DNA of 64,000 nt from the NCBI GenBank assembly GCA_016713525.1, contig JADJOZ010000008.1:62001-126000 (forward strand), written 5' to 3'. This stretch comes from Bacteroidota bacterium. Its GTDB lineage: Bacteria > Bacteroidota > Bacteroidia > AKYH767-A > OLB10. Below the pieces are notes generated by a model that saw nothing but the letters and a program-made list of their open reading frames with translations, had not been told where the DNA came from and did not search any database. The position numbers and the translations under genes are program-made. Positions 18,049-26,301 of this stretch are shown one piece after another. Positions within the stretch are counted from its first letter, which is position 1, and the number at the start of each line of letters is the position of its first letter.

Positions 18049-19679
18049 ATGCCTGCTAAAGAAAAAGTACTCATTGAACAACTCCATCATCTTTCCAACA
18101 AATACGAGCCGGAAGCGCTCCTGGAAAAAACAAAATTATTAAAACAAATTCCGAACCTTAAAAGAATCAGTAGTTCCGGTTTAATTTCATATCACGATAC
18201 ACTATTGTTCCTTTTGGCATATCCGGCTAACCGGCAACAATTATTACTTACACAGCAGGCATTAAAAAAATTGTCAGTGCTTTTGCGAAAAATGAATGTG
18301 TCTCAAAAAGCTGCTTTGCTCAACAGCGGTCTGCCAAACACTCCATACCGGTCACGTTTTTCTCATGATATGGTTAAATGGCTTTTAATTCACCCTGATT
18401 GTTCCATGCGGCTATATCAGATTGCGAACGACTGGTTTGATCTAAATGAAGTATTGAAGCTGACACTTCCTTCATTGGAAAAAGTGAGACAACTGCAGGC
18501 ATGGAAAATGACATGCTGCTCGATACATTACGGGTTCCTAAAAATGAGCGCTTACAATTTTTAGTCAATGAACTCTCAAAAATCGAAGACAAGACTTACA
18601 TTAAAGATCATTTGTTTGATGGACTTGGAATTTATGCTGATATCAATCCTAAATCAGTAAAATTTTCCCGGACGTACAACACCATTCCTGTTGGGGAATA
18701 TTTCTTTCACCAATTGATACTAAAAAAATTCGATTATAATGCATTGTTGGCAACACCTGTAAAAAGTGTTGTGAAATTGAGTGATGAAAGCAAAGCACAG
18801 TTAATAACCACAATAAAAAATACCATGGCACTTACCGATCGCGAAACCGATCCTATTACTTACATGGACACGAATCAGGTTTGGCTGTATGAAATGAATC
18901 GGGGTATTTCCATTGCTATTTACGGAATGTATCCTGACCGGCAATTGCCATTGCAATCTTACATTGGATATACCTTATTTAAAAATGGTATTCCCGCTGC
19001 TTATTGAGGTGCATGGTTATTTGGAAAGCGTGCCGATTTCGGCATCAACATTTTCGAACCATTCCGGGGAGGTGAGTCGGGTTATATCATGTGTGAATTG
19101 CTGCGATTATATCGATCTGTATTTAACATCTCTTATTTTGAAGTGGAACCCTATCAATATGGTTTAGATAATCCCGATGGAATTGCAACCGGTGCTTTTT
19201 GGTTTTATTATCGCTTTGGCTTTCGGCCACTAAGTAAAGAGTTAGCTAAAATTGCTGCTGCAGAATATTCTAAAATAAGTACCGATAAAAAATACAGAAC
19301 ATCTAAACGAACGCTCTTGCGATTTACAGAAGACAACATAGCATTAAATCTTGGGAATGAAATACCGGTTAAAATTGCCGATATAATAAATCCTGTAATA
19401 AAAATGAATGCTTCAAAATTTAAAAGCAATAGGTTGGAATCAGAAAATGCATGTGTGAATACATTTTTAGAGAAAACAAAAATGAAACTTCCTGTTTCAA
19501 AACAGGAGATTCAGGTATTAAAAGAAGTTGCATTGTGGGCAGTTTCAGCAGGTATACAAAACAATGCTCAACTTGATATTATGCAACAAATGGTAAAAGC
19601 AAAACCGGCAGATTGTTTCACATATCAAAAACTTCTGCATGAATTTTTTAATCAACAATCAAAAAAGTCGGTAATGTAA
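18049..19679 (+). CDS. Conserved protein of unknown function (one frameshift and one in-frame TGA)
   Basis: Three pieces make one protein of about 543 residues. The first frame breaks at the A5 run just before 18484; adding one A joins 'SLEKSETTAGMENDMLLDTL'. The second piece ends at TGA 19005-19007, yet the same frame continues through 'GAWLFGKRADFGINIFEPF' and 'GGESGYIMCELLRLYRSVF' to 19679. The expected residue at the stop is probably Gly (TGA for GGA). I do not recognise a named family; the central part ('IPVGEYFFHQLILKKFDY', 'LYEMNRGISIAIYGM') and the 'GIATGAFWFYYRFGFRP' block look strongly conserved, and my impression is of a Bacteroidota family with an acyltransferase-like region. No signal peptide or membrane segment is visible. 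Confidence 0.65.
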
Positions 19680-19694
19680 TGCCTTAATTAAATA

Positions 19695-20342
19695 TCAGCG
19701 ATACATTCTGAAAGTATTCCAGTCGACACCAATACGGAATGTTTGATAAAGCCGACCGTCATTAAAACTACTTCCATAATGATTAGTTGCGGAGTGCAGC
19801 ACACCGGATGGATAAGCCACCATTCTGTTAAAACGATAGCCGATACGGTCCGTTTCAATCCATCTGCTGCGGATTCGGGAATCTTGTTCAAACTTTTCGA
19901 ACAGATCGGCTAACTTCATATTATGTTTTTTGGCTACAGGTGCAGAAGGCGGATCACAAATTCCTGTTTTCCGGTGCATCCAAAGCGAGGTTCCGCAATC
20001 GAATGGTAATCCGGGAGTCAGGTAAACCACACAGGTAATATCATTATATGGCGTATCGGAATGCACCCCGGGTACTTCCTTTTTCTTGCCTTTGGAAAAC
20101 CCATGATAAAAAACGCCATTCTCCTGGAGGGGATCGGTATCCCAGCGAGTAATTTTAATCCCCAGGATATTTTCCAGTTTGGCTTTCATTCCCTTCTCAT
20201 GATAGACGGAGATGCTTCGGAATCCGGTAAAATACTCCGGTTCATAATAGGTTGCCTTTCTGGCGGCAGCAACTACTTTCTCCGGATTATCATAAAAATT
20301 ATCCTTTGCCAGAATAAATCTCTTGTAAGCTATTTTTTCCAT
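19695..20342 (-). CDS. DUF6445-like protein, probable 2OG-Fe(II) oxygenase fold
   Basis: The 215-residue protein carries an iron triad pattern of the 2-oxoglutarate oxygenase fold: His-x-Asp in 'GVHSDTPYNDITCVVYL' (about residues 114-116), a distal His in 'YPSGVLHSATNHYG' (about 182) and an Arg ten or so residues later ('GRLYQTFRIG') that would hold 2-oxoglutarate. Overall layout, including the 'CGTSLWMHRKTG' strand, matches DUF6445. Substrate is unknown. No export signal. It ends 15 bp from the convergent gene at 18049-19679 and lies 11 bp downstream of the OsmC gene, so those two are probably co-transcribed. Confidence 0.75.
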   Translation of the reverse strand: MEKIAYKRFILAKDNFYDNPEKVVAAARKATYYEPEYFTGFRSISVYHEKGMKAKLENILGIKITRWDTDPLQENGVFYHGFSKGKKKEVPGVHSDTPYNDITCVVYLTPGLPFDCGTSLWMHRKTGICDPPSAPVAKKHNMKLADLFEKFEQDSRIRSRWIETDRIGYRFNRMVAYPSGVLHSATNHYGSSFNDGRLYQTFRIGVDWNTFRMYR

Positions 20343-20353
20343 CTGCTAAAAAG

Positions 20354-20815
20354 TCATTTCACATATTGAATCTGATGAGTTACAATAGCGAAGTTACGAA
20401 ACATTGCAATTACTCCACAATATTTTTCCAAAGTAAGGGAAAGTGCCTTTTCGAATTTCGCACGTTCTTCGATATTGCATTTTACTAAAAATTCCAAATG
20501 TACTTCCTTATATATTTTAGGGATATTGTCTGATAGGGCTGCTGAAACATTTATTTCAAGTGAACCAATTACAATTCTCATTTTTTCAAGTATTGCCATT
20601 AGTTCCATGCCAACACAACCTGCAGCAGCAGACAACAATAATTGCTTAGGACGTGGTCCGCGATCATCTCCGCCATGAACTTTAAGCTTATCAGTATGTA
20701 TGGTATGATTATTCACTGAACTGGCAAAATGCATTTTACCCATCCAGGTGGTTGCCACACGATGAACATCACCTGTTAAAGGTGCAGGAATCACTTCTGT
20801 TGAAACGGTATTCAT
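20354..20815 (-). CDS. OsmC/Ohr-family protein
   Basis: The 153-residue protein has the OsmC fold with the two redox Cys in 'LLSAAAGCVGMELM' (about residue 67) and 'LEKYCGVIAMF' (about 133), and the upstream 'DDRGPRPKQLLLSA' strand-turn. Members reduce organic hydroperoxides through a Cys pair. The spacing and context fit the YhfA-like OsmC branch rather than Ohr proper. It is transcribed leftward with the DUF6445-like gene, and a strong dyad lies just upstream at 20858-20893. Confidence 0.9.
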   Translation of the reverse strand: MNTVSTEVIPAPLTGDVHRVATTWMGKMHFASSVNNHTIHTDKLKVHGGDDRGPRPKQLLLSAAAGCVGMELMAILEKMRIVIGSLEINVSAALSDNIPKIYKEVHLEFLVKCNIEERAKFEKALSLTLEKYCGVIAMFRNFAIVTHQIQYVK

Positions 20816-20857
20816 AAAATTAAATTTACTTCAAAATTACGGTGGGTTCTTAAACAG

Positions 20858-20893
20858 CACCATGATCATTATCAATTTTCGAAAATCATGGTG
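20858..20893. repeat. Inverted repeat upstream of the OsmC gene
   Basis: CACCATGAT (20858-20866) and ATCATGGTG (20885-20893) are perfect 9-bp arms, with the smaller palindrome TTTTCGAAAA partly within the 18-base centre. It lies 43 bases upstream of the leftward OsmC start and 142 bases from the rightward start at 21035. A regulator site is plausible. Confidence 0.45.
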
Positions 20894-21034
20894 ATCAACA
20901 TCAAAAACCCTTTGAAATCAATGGTTCATGCCATTTCTGATAACAGTATAGGTTGTTCCGGTTGAAGCAAACCTGTGCAAAGTCATTGTTTGCATTTCAT
21001 AATTTGCACTATTTTCGCTTCACAAAAATCCCGT

Positions 21035-21481
21035 ATGTTTCCCATTCAATATAAAAAGCAACTTTCAATACCTCATGAAAATGCTCATTTACTGACAGCA
21101 TTAGTGTGCATTGAGAATTTTTCAAAGCTGGTCGATGATCCTGTCAGAGAAGGAAATGATACCCTTTTATTTTCAAGTTTTAATATGGCAATAAAACGTC
21201 ATAGCTGGATGGACAATGGGAAAATAACTTTCCGGCCCGGTAAAACTGAAGTACTTGTCGATCTTGAATTAAATTTCAGAACCCAAACAATTTGGTTGGG
21301 AATTGGAACAGTTGCTTTGGGATTGATGCAAATTCAAAAACCTAAGGATGCTTTTTTATCTATTTTACTTCTTTGGATTTTAAGCGTTTTGCTATATTTC
21401 TGGACAATTACGATGTATAAGATGAACATCAGAAATCATCTTAAACGTTGGATTGAGTATGCTAATCAGGAAAATAGCTGA
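21035..21481 (+). CDS. Small membrane protein of unknown function
   Basis: The 148-residue product starts at ATG 21035; an in-frame ATG at 20975 would add an unlikely Cys/His-rich extension. The first 90 residues are soluble ('MFPIQYKKQLSIPHENAHLL...FRPGKTEVLVDLELNF') and two close transmembrane helices follow (about 92-108 and 110-128), with a basic cytoplasmic tail. I recognise no domain. It precedes the first propeller kinase gene by 128 bp, but the tandem 20-bp repeats between them suggest that the kinase has its own promoter. Confidence 0.7.
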   Translation: MFPIQYKKQLSIPHENAHLLTALVCIENFSKLVDDPVREGNDTLLFSSFNMAIKRHSWMDNGKITFRPGKTEVLVDLELNFRTQTIWLGIGTVALGLMQIQKPKDAFLSILLLWILSVLLYFWTITMYKMNIRNHLKRWIEYANQENS

Positions 21482-21487
21482 ATAAAC

Positions 21488-21567
21488 CGGGCAAAAGGGC
21501 TACAAACGGCTCAGAAAACCTGTCATCCACTCAGAAATTCCGCTATCCGCTCAATGATTAGTATTGA
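21488..21567. promoter_or_regulatory. Tandem 20-bp direct repeats upstream of the first propeller kinase (candidate LytTR operators)
   Basis: Units at 21508-21527 (GGCTCAGAAAACCTGTCATC) and 21528-21547 (CACTCAGAAATTCCGCTATC) repeat with a 20-bp period, with weaker units on each side at 21488 and 21548 (CGCTCA...). The unit resembles those at 25839-25898 and 26166-26225. Direct repeats near two helical turns apart are the usual target form of LytTR-type DNA-binding domains, and two LytTR regulators are encoded in this locus. Confidence 0.55.
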
Positions 21568-21609
21568 TAATCAATGTTTTAGTATTTTTACTTTATAAAA
21601 CAACTCCTC

Positions 21610-24600
21610 TTGAACTGGAAGCTGCTGTTATTTCTTTTATGCTTTGCCACTGAATGGGTAATCGCTACTCAGCCAACACAATTACGATCGCACCATTTTA
21701 CGGAAGCTGATGGGTTGTCGAGTAATTTAGTATATGGTTTTGCTCAGGATCATAACGGGTTGATGTGGATAGGTACCAGTAATGGTTTGAACAGATTTGA
21801 TGGTAGTACTTTTAAAGTTTTCCGAAAGGATTTTGCGGACATCAATTCTGTGCGTGATAATATGATAATAAGAATTGCAGTCGATTCCAAAAACAATATT
21901 TGGATCGGTTATGCAGCAGGTGGCATCAGTAGTTACAATCAGGTTACACGACAATTCACGCACTACCTTCCCGACTCCACTGTCTCCAACACTATTTCAT
22001 ACGGAGGTATTGATGGAATGTGCATTGATTCAAAGGATAGAATATGGCTGGGAATAGCAACCAAAGGGCTGACTTGTTACAATCCCAAAACCGGTAAATT
22101 TAAGGATTACGGATTATTACCTTATGGAAATAAAAAACGATCTGCAACGGGACAACAATACTACAATAGAATAACACAACTGCAAATTGATTCAGTAGGT
22201 ATATTATGGATGGCAACCGGTGATGGATTTTATAGCTTGAATACAGAAACAGATGAATGGAACGTATATCGTTTTGATGATAAAGAAGAAGATATTACAA
22301 AATGGAAACGGGATGTATTTAATACTATTTACAGAACAGGGCCGGATGATTTTTATTTGGGGGGATGGGGACGAGGGCTGAATCATTACAATATGAAAAC
22401 AAAGAAATGGAATACTTATTTGATTTCACCTGACAAACCTGAGAGCGGTATGAACAATATCATTTCTTCTATTATGCATAAAAGTGAAAAAGAACTTTGG
22501 ATTACCAGTGGAGATACTGTCCTTTCTGTATTTAACATTGAAACAAAAAAATTTATCCCACTTTCACTAAATGTACTGATGAAAAATGATCTTTCAGAAA
22601 GCGGTCTGGGAGTCATGTATCCCGACCGAAACAAAGACATTTGGGTAGCTCATGCCAATGGGTTTCATATAATTGAACAAGGTGAGCAACAATTCAATTT
22701 TACCAGACTTCAGGTAACTCATTCTGATAATAAAGAATATTATGGATTGGTTTCAACATTAACAGATCCGGTTACGGGTAAACTATTTTTAAGCACAAGC
22801 TATGCCGATGGTCTCAATGTTATTGACTCGTCAGGTGCCCAGAATAATTATTTGTTTGAAGTTGATAAAACTGATCCAATATATATCATGGGAGATTTAT
22901 TTCTGGATTCCAGAAAAAATATTTGGGTAAGTACTCCCGAACACCTTTATCATTTTAACAGAGAAAACAATAAACTAATAAAGATTACACAACCGGTTCC
23001 TGACAGCAGTTGCAGACCAACACCATTTTTTGTCCATTTTGCTGAAGCATCTGACGGGAAATTATGGATTTCCACTTTTCGACATGGGATATATATTTAT
23101 GAATACACCACCAATACTTACCGGCAATTATTTCATCAGAAAGAAAACAAAAACAGTTTATTGTCAAATGTAGTTACCGGAATGGCACTTGCTGCGGATG
23201 GAAATGTGTGGATAGGGTATAAAGCGGATGGGGTTTCGAGGTATAATCCAGTCACAGGAAAATATACACATTACTTGCACAATCCCAAAAATCCGCGTTC
23301 ACTAATTGACAACAGAATATTTAAAATAGTGTGCGACCAAACAGGTGGGGTTTGGATAGGCACGGCTATGGGACTTGTACGAATTGATAAGACCTGTAAG
23401 GATGGGGAAGTAAATAATTTCATTAAAGACCAGCAACTATTGGGCGTTCTGGTTTCAGAAATGGAATTTGATGATTCCGGTAAACTATGGTTTGTAAATA
23501 CCAAGGGGTTATCGGTACTGGATCCCGCAAATAACAAGTTGAAGAACTATAATGTCTCGAATGGCCTTTACACTTTATTTGAGTCGCTGTCGATTCACAC
23601 ACAACATAAAAATAATTTTTACCTGGGAACTTACGGTGGCTATTACAAATTCAATCCGAATATTGCCGATAAAGAAGAAAAACCGGAGAAGGTATTAATC
23701 ACCAATTTCATGGTTGGGGGAAAAGAAATTCCGTATGAACTTGAGTTGGAATCAAGAAGTCGCATAGTACTTCCTGCAACCGACAACTTCTTTTCTCTGG
23801 AATTTAATACTGTTAATTTTATTAATCCTGTAGGAGTAGTTTATTATTACAGACTTGGTGATGAGGAGTGGAAACAAATTCCGCTCAGGGGATATGCCTC
23901 TTATTCACACTTACCCGGAGGAGATTATATTTTTGAAGTAAAAGTAATGAATGCAAGTGGAGTGTTTAGTGATGTTACCCGGGTACCTATCCATATTGAA
24001 ACACCATTTTACAAAACTCCATTATTTACCATATTGCTTACTTTAGTTATTTCGGGATCAATTTTTACGTTATACCGGATAAGGGTCAGGAGCATTGAAA
24101 AAACCGAAGCAATTAAAACAAGCTTTAACAAGCAATTGGCTGAAACCGAAATGCGTGCTTTGCGGGCACAGATGAATCCGCATTTTATTTTTAACTGTCT
24201 GAACAGCATCAACAGGTATATCATTAAAAATGATCAGAAAACAGCATCACTTTATCTCACAAAATTTGCGAGACTGATCCGCCTTATTCTTGATAACAGT
24301 GAACAGCATGTGGTTGCCCTTTCACAGGAAATGGAAGCATTAAAATTGTATATCGACATTGAAGCTCTTCGTTTCGATCACCGGTTTAGTTATGAGATTG
24401 ATGTAGAAAAAGACGTAAATACCGATTCGGTTTATGTACCATCTATGATCATACAACCTTTTGTAGAAAATGCTATCTGGCATGGGTTACTTCATAAAGA
24501 AACACCGGGTAAACTGATTATTCGTTTAAAAAGAGAACCTGAAATGTTAATTGTGGAAGTGGAAGATGATGGTGTAGGGCGAGAAAAGGCTAAGGAAATG

Positions 24601-24780
24601 AAAAGTAAGTCGGCAACAACCAGAAAATCACTGGGATTGAAAATAACTTCCGACCGGTTGAAAATGCTACACTCTAATACCATAGCTGAAGGTGTTATAG
24701 AGTACATTGATTTGTATAATAAAAATGGAGCTTCAGGAACACTCGTAAGAATAAAAATTCCCGTGGATTCTGATAATTAA
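21610..24780 (+). CDS. Propeller-domain sensor histidine kinase, LytS type (kinase 1)
   Basis: The 1056-residue protein starts at TTG (21610), with signal peptide, two seven-bladed-type Reg_prop propellers (about 25-700, recurring 'GLMWIGTSNGLNRF', 'KLWISTFRHGIYIY', 'GVWIGTAMGLVRID'), a Y_Y_Y domain (about 715-795), one transmembrane helix (about 801-822) and a His_kinase domain with phospho-His near 858 in 'LRAQMNPHFIFNCLNSIN', N-box 'VENAIWHGLLHK' and G-box 'DDGVGREKA'. The fold senses something outside the cytoplasmic membrane, often a polysaccharide-derived ligand in this phylum. The LytTR regulator follows by 23 bp and is the obvious partner. Confidence 0.92.
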   Translation: MNWKLLLFLLCFATEWVIATQPTQLRSHHFTEADGLSSNLVYGFAQDHNGLMWIGTSNGLNRFDGSTFKVFRKDFADINSVRDNMIIRIAVDSKNNIWIGYAAGGISSYNQVTRQFTHYLPDSTVSNTISYGGIDGMCIDSKDRIWLGIATKGLTCYNPKTGKFKDYGLLPYGNKKRSATGQQYYNRITQLQIDSVGILWMATGDGFYSLNTETDEWNVYRFDDKEEDITKWKRDVFNTIYRTGPDDFYLGGWGRGLNHYNMKTKKWNTYLISPDKPESGMNNIISSIMHKSEKELWITSGDTVLSVFNIETKKFIPLSLNVLMKNDLSESGLGVMYPDRNKDIWVAHANGFHIIEQGEQQFNFTRLQVTHSDNKEYYGLVSTLTDPVTGKLFLSTSYADGLNVIDSSGAQNNYLFEVDKTDPIYIMGDLFLDSRKNIWVSTPEHLYHFNRENNKLIKITQPVPDSSCRPTPFFVHFAEASDGKLWISTFRHGIYIYEYTTNTYRQLFHQKENKNSLLSNVVTGMALAADGNVWIGYKADGVSRYNPVTGKYTHYLHNPKNPRSLIDNRIFKIVCDQTGGVWIGTAMGLVRIDKTCKDGEVNNFIKDQQLLGVLVSEMEFDDSGKLWFVNTKGLSVLDPANNKLKNYNVSNGLYTLFESLSIHTQHKNNFYLGTYGGYYKFNPNIADKEEKPEKVLITNFMVGGKEIPYELELESRSRIVLPATDNFFSLEFNTVNFINPVGVVYYYRLGDEEWKQIPLRGYASYSHLPGGDYIFEVKVMNASGVFSDVTRVPIHIETPFYKTPLFTILLTLVISGSIFTLYRIRVRSIEKTEAIKTSFNKQLAETEMRALRAQMNPHFIFNCLNSINRYIIKNDQKTASLYLTKFARLIRLILDNSEQHVVALSQEMEALKLYIDIEALRFDHRFSYEIDVEKDVNTDSVYVPSMIIQPFVENAIWHGLLHKETPGKLIIRLKREPEMLIVEVEDDGVGREKAKEMKSKSATTRKSLGLKITSDRLKMLHSNTIAEGVIEYIDLYNKNGASGTLVRIKIPVDSDN

Positions 24781-24803
24781 AAATATTTCTTACATTAGCG
24801 ACT

Positions 24804-25550
24804 ATGATTAAGGCAGTGATTATTGATGATGAGCAAAATTGTGTAGAAATGCTCGAATGGCTATTAAAGACTTACTGTCCGATGGTACAAATTGTTGCTA
24901 TGTGCAACAGTGGGGAACAGGGTATTGAGGCTATAATGAAACATCGGCCGGAGGTAGTTTTTCTGGATATTGAAATGCCCCGAATGAATGGATTTGATAT
25001 GCTTGAAAAATTTGAGCATTTATTTTTTGATGTTGTATTCACAACTGCCTATAATAAATTTGCTATAAAAGCTTTCCGCTATAGCGCTTTAAATTATTTG
25101 TTAAAACCTGTTGATCCGGATGATTTGCAATCGACTATAAAAAAACTCGAAGAAAGACGATCAGCCATTGAAAAAGATCAGCTTCGGATGTTGCTGGAGA
25201 ATATCAAGAATCTGAATCCTACGACGCAACGAATTGCATTGAGTACAGGCGACGGACTCATATTTGTGAATACTGCAGATATTATGTACTGCCAGGCGGA
25301 AAGCAACTACACCAATGTAGTTATGAGTAACAGAAACAAAGTTCTTGTTGCTAAAACATTAAAAGATATAGATGAAACTTTGTCGGGGAAAGACTTTTTC
25401 AGAATTCACAATTCCTTTCTCATTAATTTGAATCAGATCAAAAAATTCGTACGGGGTGATGGCGGATATATTCTTATGAATGATGATACCCAAATTACCA
25501 TTGCTCGTTCGAAACGCGAAGAGTTTTTTGAAATGTTTTCTAAATTCTAA
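24804..25550 (+). CDS. LytTR-family response regulator (regulator 1)
   Basis: The 248-residue protein has a receiver domain (1-120; acidic pocket 'IIDDEQ', phospho-Asp 55 in 'VVFLDIEMPRMNGF', 'VVFTTAYNKFAIKAFRYSALNYLLKPV') and a C-terminal LytTR DNA-binding domain (about 145-245; 'DIMYCQAESNYTNVVM', 'FFRIHNSFLINLNQIKKFVRGDGGYILM'). It should be phosphorylated by kinase 1, encoded 23 bp upstream, and bind direct repeats such as those at 21488, 25839 and 26166. It is a paralogue of the regulator at 28950. Confidence 0.95.
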   Translation: MIKAVIIDDEQNCVEMLEWLLKTYCPMVQIVAMCNSGEQGIEAIMKHRPEVVFLDIEMPRMNGFDMLEKFEHLFFDVVFTTAYNKFAIKAFRYSALNYLLKPVDPDDLQSTIKKLEERRSAIEKDQLRMLLENIKNLNPTTQRIALSTGDGLIFVNTADIMYCQAESNYTNVVMSNRNKVLVAKTLKDIDETLSGKDFFRIHNSFLINLNQIKKFVRGDGGYILMNDDTQITIARSKREEFFEMFSKF

Positions 25551-25668
25551 AGCTGTATAATGTTCTGATTTTATGATATTCAAAGTCTGTTGACAGAGTT
25601 ACAGAATTTTGTATATTGCATGTGTAAACACTAAAAACTTGCGATAAATCATATTTCCTAGTATTCTT

Positions 25669-25808
25669 ATGTTGACAGCAAAACAAATCGAACTGGTTCA
25701 GGAAACCTGGAAAACCTCACTTTAAAAGAAAGTCTGGGTAAAAGCTGTACCAGTGAGACCGAATCGGCATGGAGCGATACCTATACACTCATTTCAGGAC
25801 TGATGTAA
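25669..25808 (+). pseudogene. Globin-gene remnant with large internal deletion
   Basis: ATG at 25669 opens MLTAKQIELVQETWKTS, the typical first helix of single-domain bacterial globins or flavohaemoglobins, and the frame stops after 18 codons. In another frame the following bases read TLKESLGKSCTSETESAW then SDTYTLISGLM and stop at 25806-25808, which matches the last helix of the same fold ('TL...LG...t.e...aW...Y..ls..M'). About 90-100 central codons, including the haem-ligand histidine, are missing. It therefore looks like a decayed or mis-assembled globin gene rather than a functional peptide. The identification rests on recognition of the two terminal helices only. Confidence 0.55.
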
Positions 25809-25838
25809 CAGGCGAGTGGATCAAAATAGTTGCCCTAT

Positions 25839-25898
25839 AAATCACCTGTCCTGTCACCGGCTCAAAAAATCGGTTATCGGCTAAAAACAGATTCAAAT
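25839..25898. promoter_or_regulatory. Tandem 20-bp direct repeats upstream of the small membrane ORF
   Basis: Three units of 20 bp start at 25839 (AAATCACCTGTCCTGTCACC), 25859 (GGCTCAAAAAATCGGTTATC) and 25879 (GGCTAAAAACAG...). They share GGCT-C/A-A and CCTGTCA.C with the repeats at 21508 and 26166. The position, 49-108 bases before the start at 25947, suits an operator for that ORF. Confidence 0.5.
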
Positions 25899-25946
25899 TC
25901 ATAAATGCCGGTATTAGGTTTGCATCCACATTTAAAATACCGGAAT

Positions 25947-26072
25947 ATGCGAAAAAGTTTGCAATCAGTCCAAAATTTATTCTTCGACCTGGTATTTTTT
26001 CTGGTTATACTGATGCTATTATTAATTACAGTAACTATCAGTACCAGTGCTCCTTCAGTAGTTATGCCCTGA
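25947..26072 (+). CDS. 41-residue single-span membrane peptide
   Basis: The short frame (MRKSLQSVQNLFFDLVFFL..., ending in SAPSVVMP) has a basic N-terminus and one hydrophobic segment of about 20 residues (13-33). It lies between a candidate operator at 25839 and a strong terminator at 26088, which makes a real transcription unit plausible even though the protein matches nothing I know. It could be a small regulator of a membrane kinase or a leaderless toxin-like peptide; no evidence separates these. Being so short, the frame could also have arisen by chance. Confidence 0.4.
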   Translation: MRKSLQSVQNLFFDLVFFLVILMLLLITVTISTSAPSVVMP

Positions 26073-26087
26073 GACACACTATCAGGT

Positions 26088-26130
26088 AATGCCGGCAATT
26101 TGATCATTCAGTTGCCGGCATTTTATTTTC
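26088..26130 (+). terminator. Rho-independent terminator
   Basis: The arms AATGCCGGCAA (26088-26098) and TTGCCGGCATT (26112-26122) form a perfect 11-bp stem followed by TTATTTTC. It lies 16 bases after the stop of the 41-residue ORF. Confidence 0.8.
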
Positions 26131-26165
26131 AAACACTTCCGGGACTGTATTGTATAAAAATCTTT

Positions 26166-26225
26166 GGCTAACAAACCCTGCAAACGGCTAACAATTCCTG
26201 CAAGTCACTAATTTGAATAGTGCCA
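26166..26225. promoter_or_regulatory. Tandem 20-bp direct repeats upstream of surface protein 1
   Basis: Units at 26166 (GGCTAACAAACCCTGCAAAC) and 26186 (GGCTAACAATTCCTGCAAGT) match at 15 of 20 positions; a third, weaker unit starts at 26206 (CACTAATTTG). The consensus with the kinase 1 promoter is GGCT-[A/C]-A-x-AA-x-x-CCTG. The array lies 77-136 bases before the start at 26302. Confidence 0.6.
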
Positions 26226-26301
26226 CACCTAATAATGGGGGTAGTTTTGGGTCATCAATTAAAAAGACAGATCAACTCAAAACTATTAACAACAAAATAC
26301 A

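Larger units (their letters stand above)
25551..26301. other. Gap holding a globin remnant, a small membrane ORF, a terminator and tandem repeats
   Basis: This 751-bp stretch between regulator 1 and the first repeat surface protein carries no full-length gene. It contains, in order, a globin-like gene remnant (25669-25808), 20-bp direct repeats (25839-25898), a 41-residue membrane ORF (25947-26072), a terminator hairpin (26088-26130) and a second set of direct repeats (26166-26225), each listed separately. Confidence 0.7.

Noticed and set aside
19005..19007. Selenocysteine or recoded TGA
   Set aside because: The surrounding sequence suggests Gly, there is no redox-type Cys/Sec motif and no selenocysteine hairpin after the codon, and other genes use TGA as a stop.
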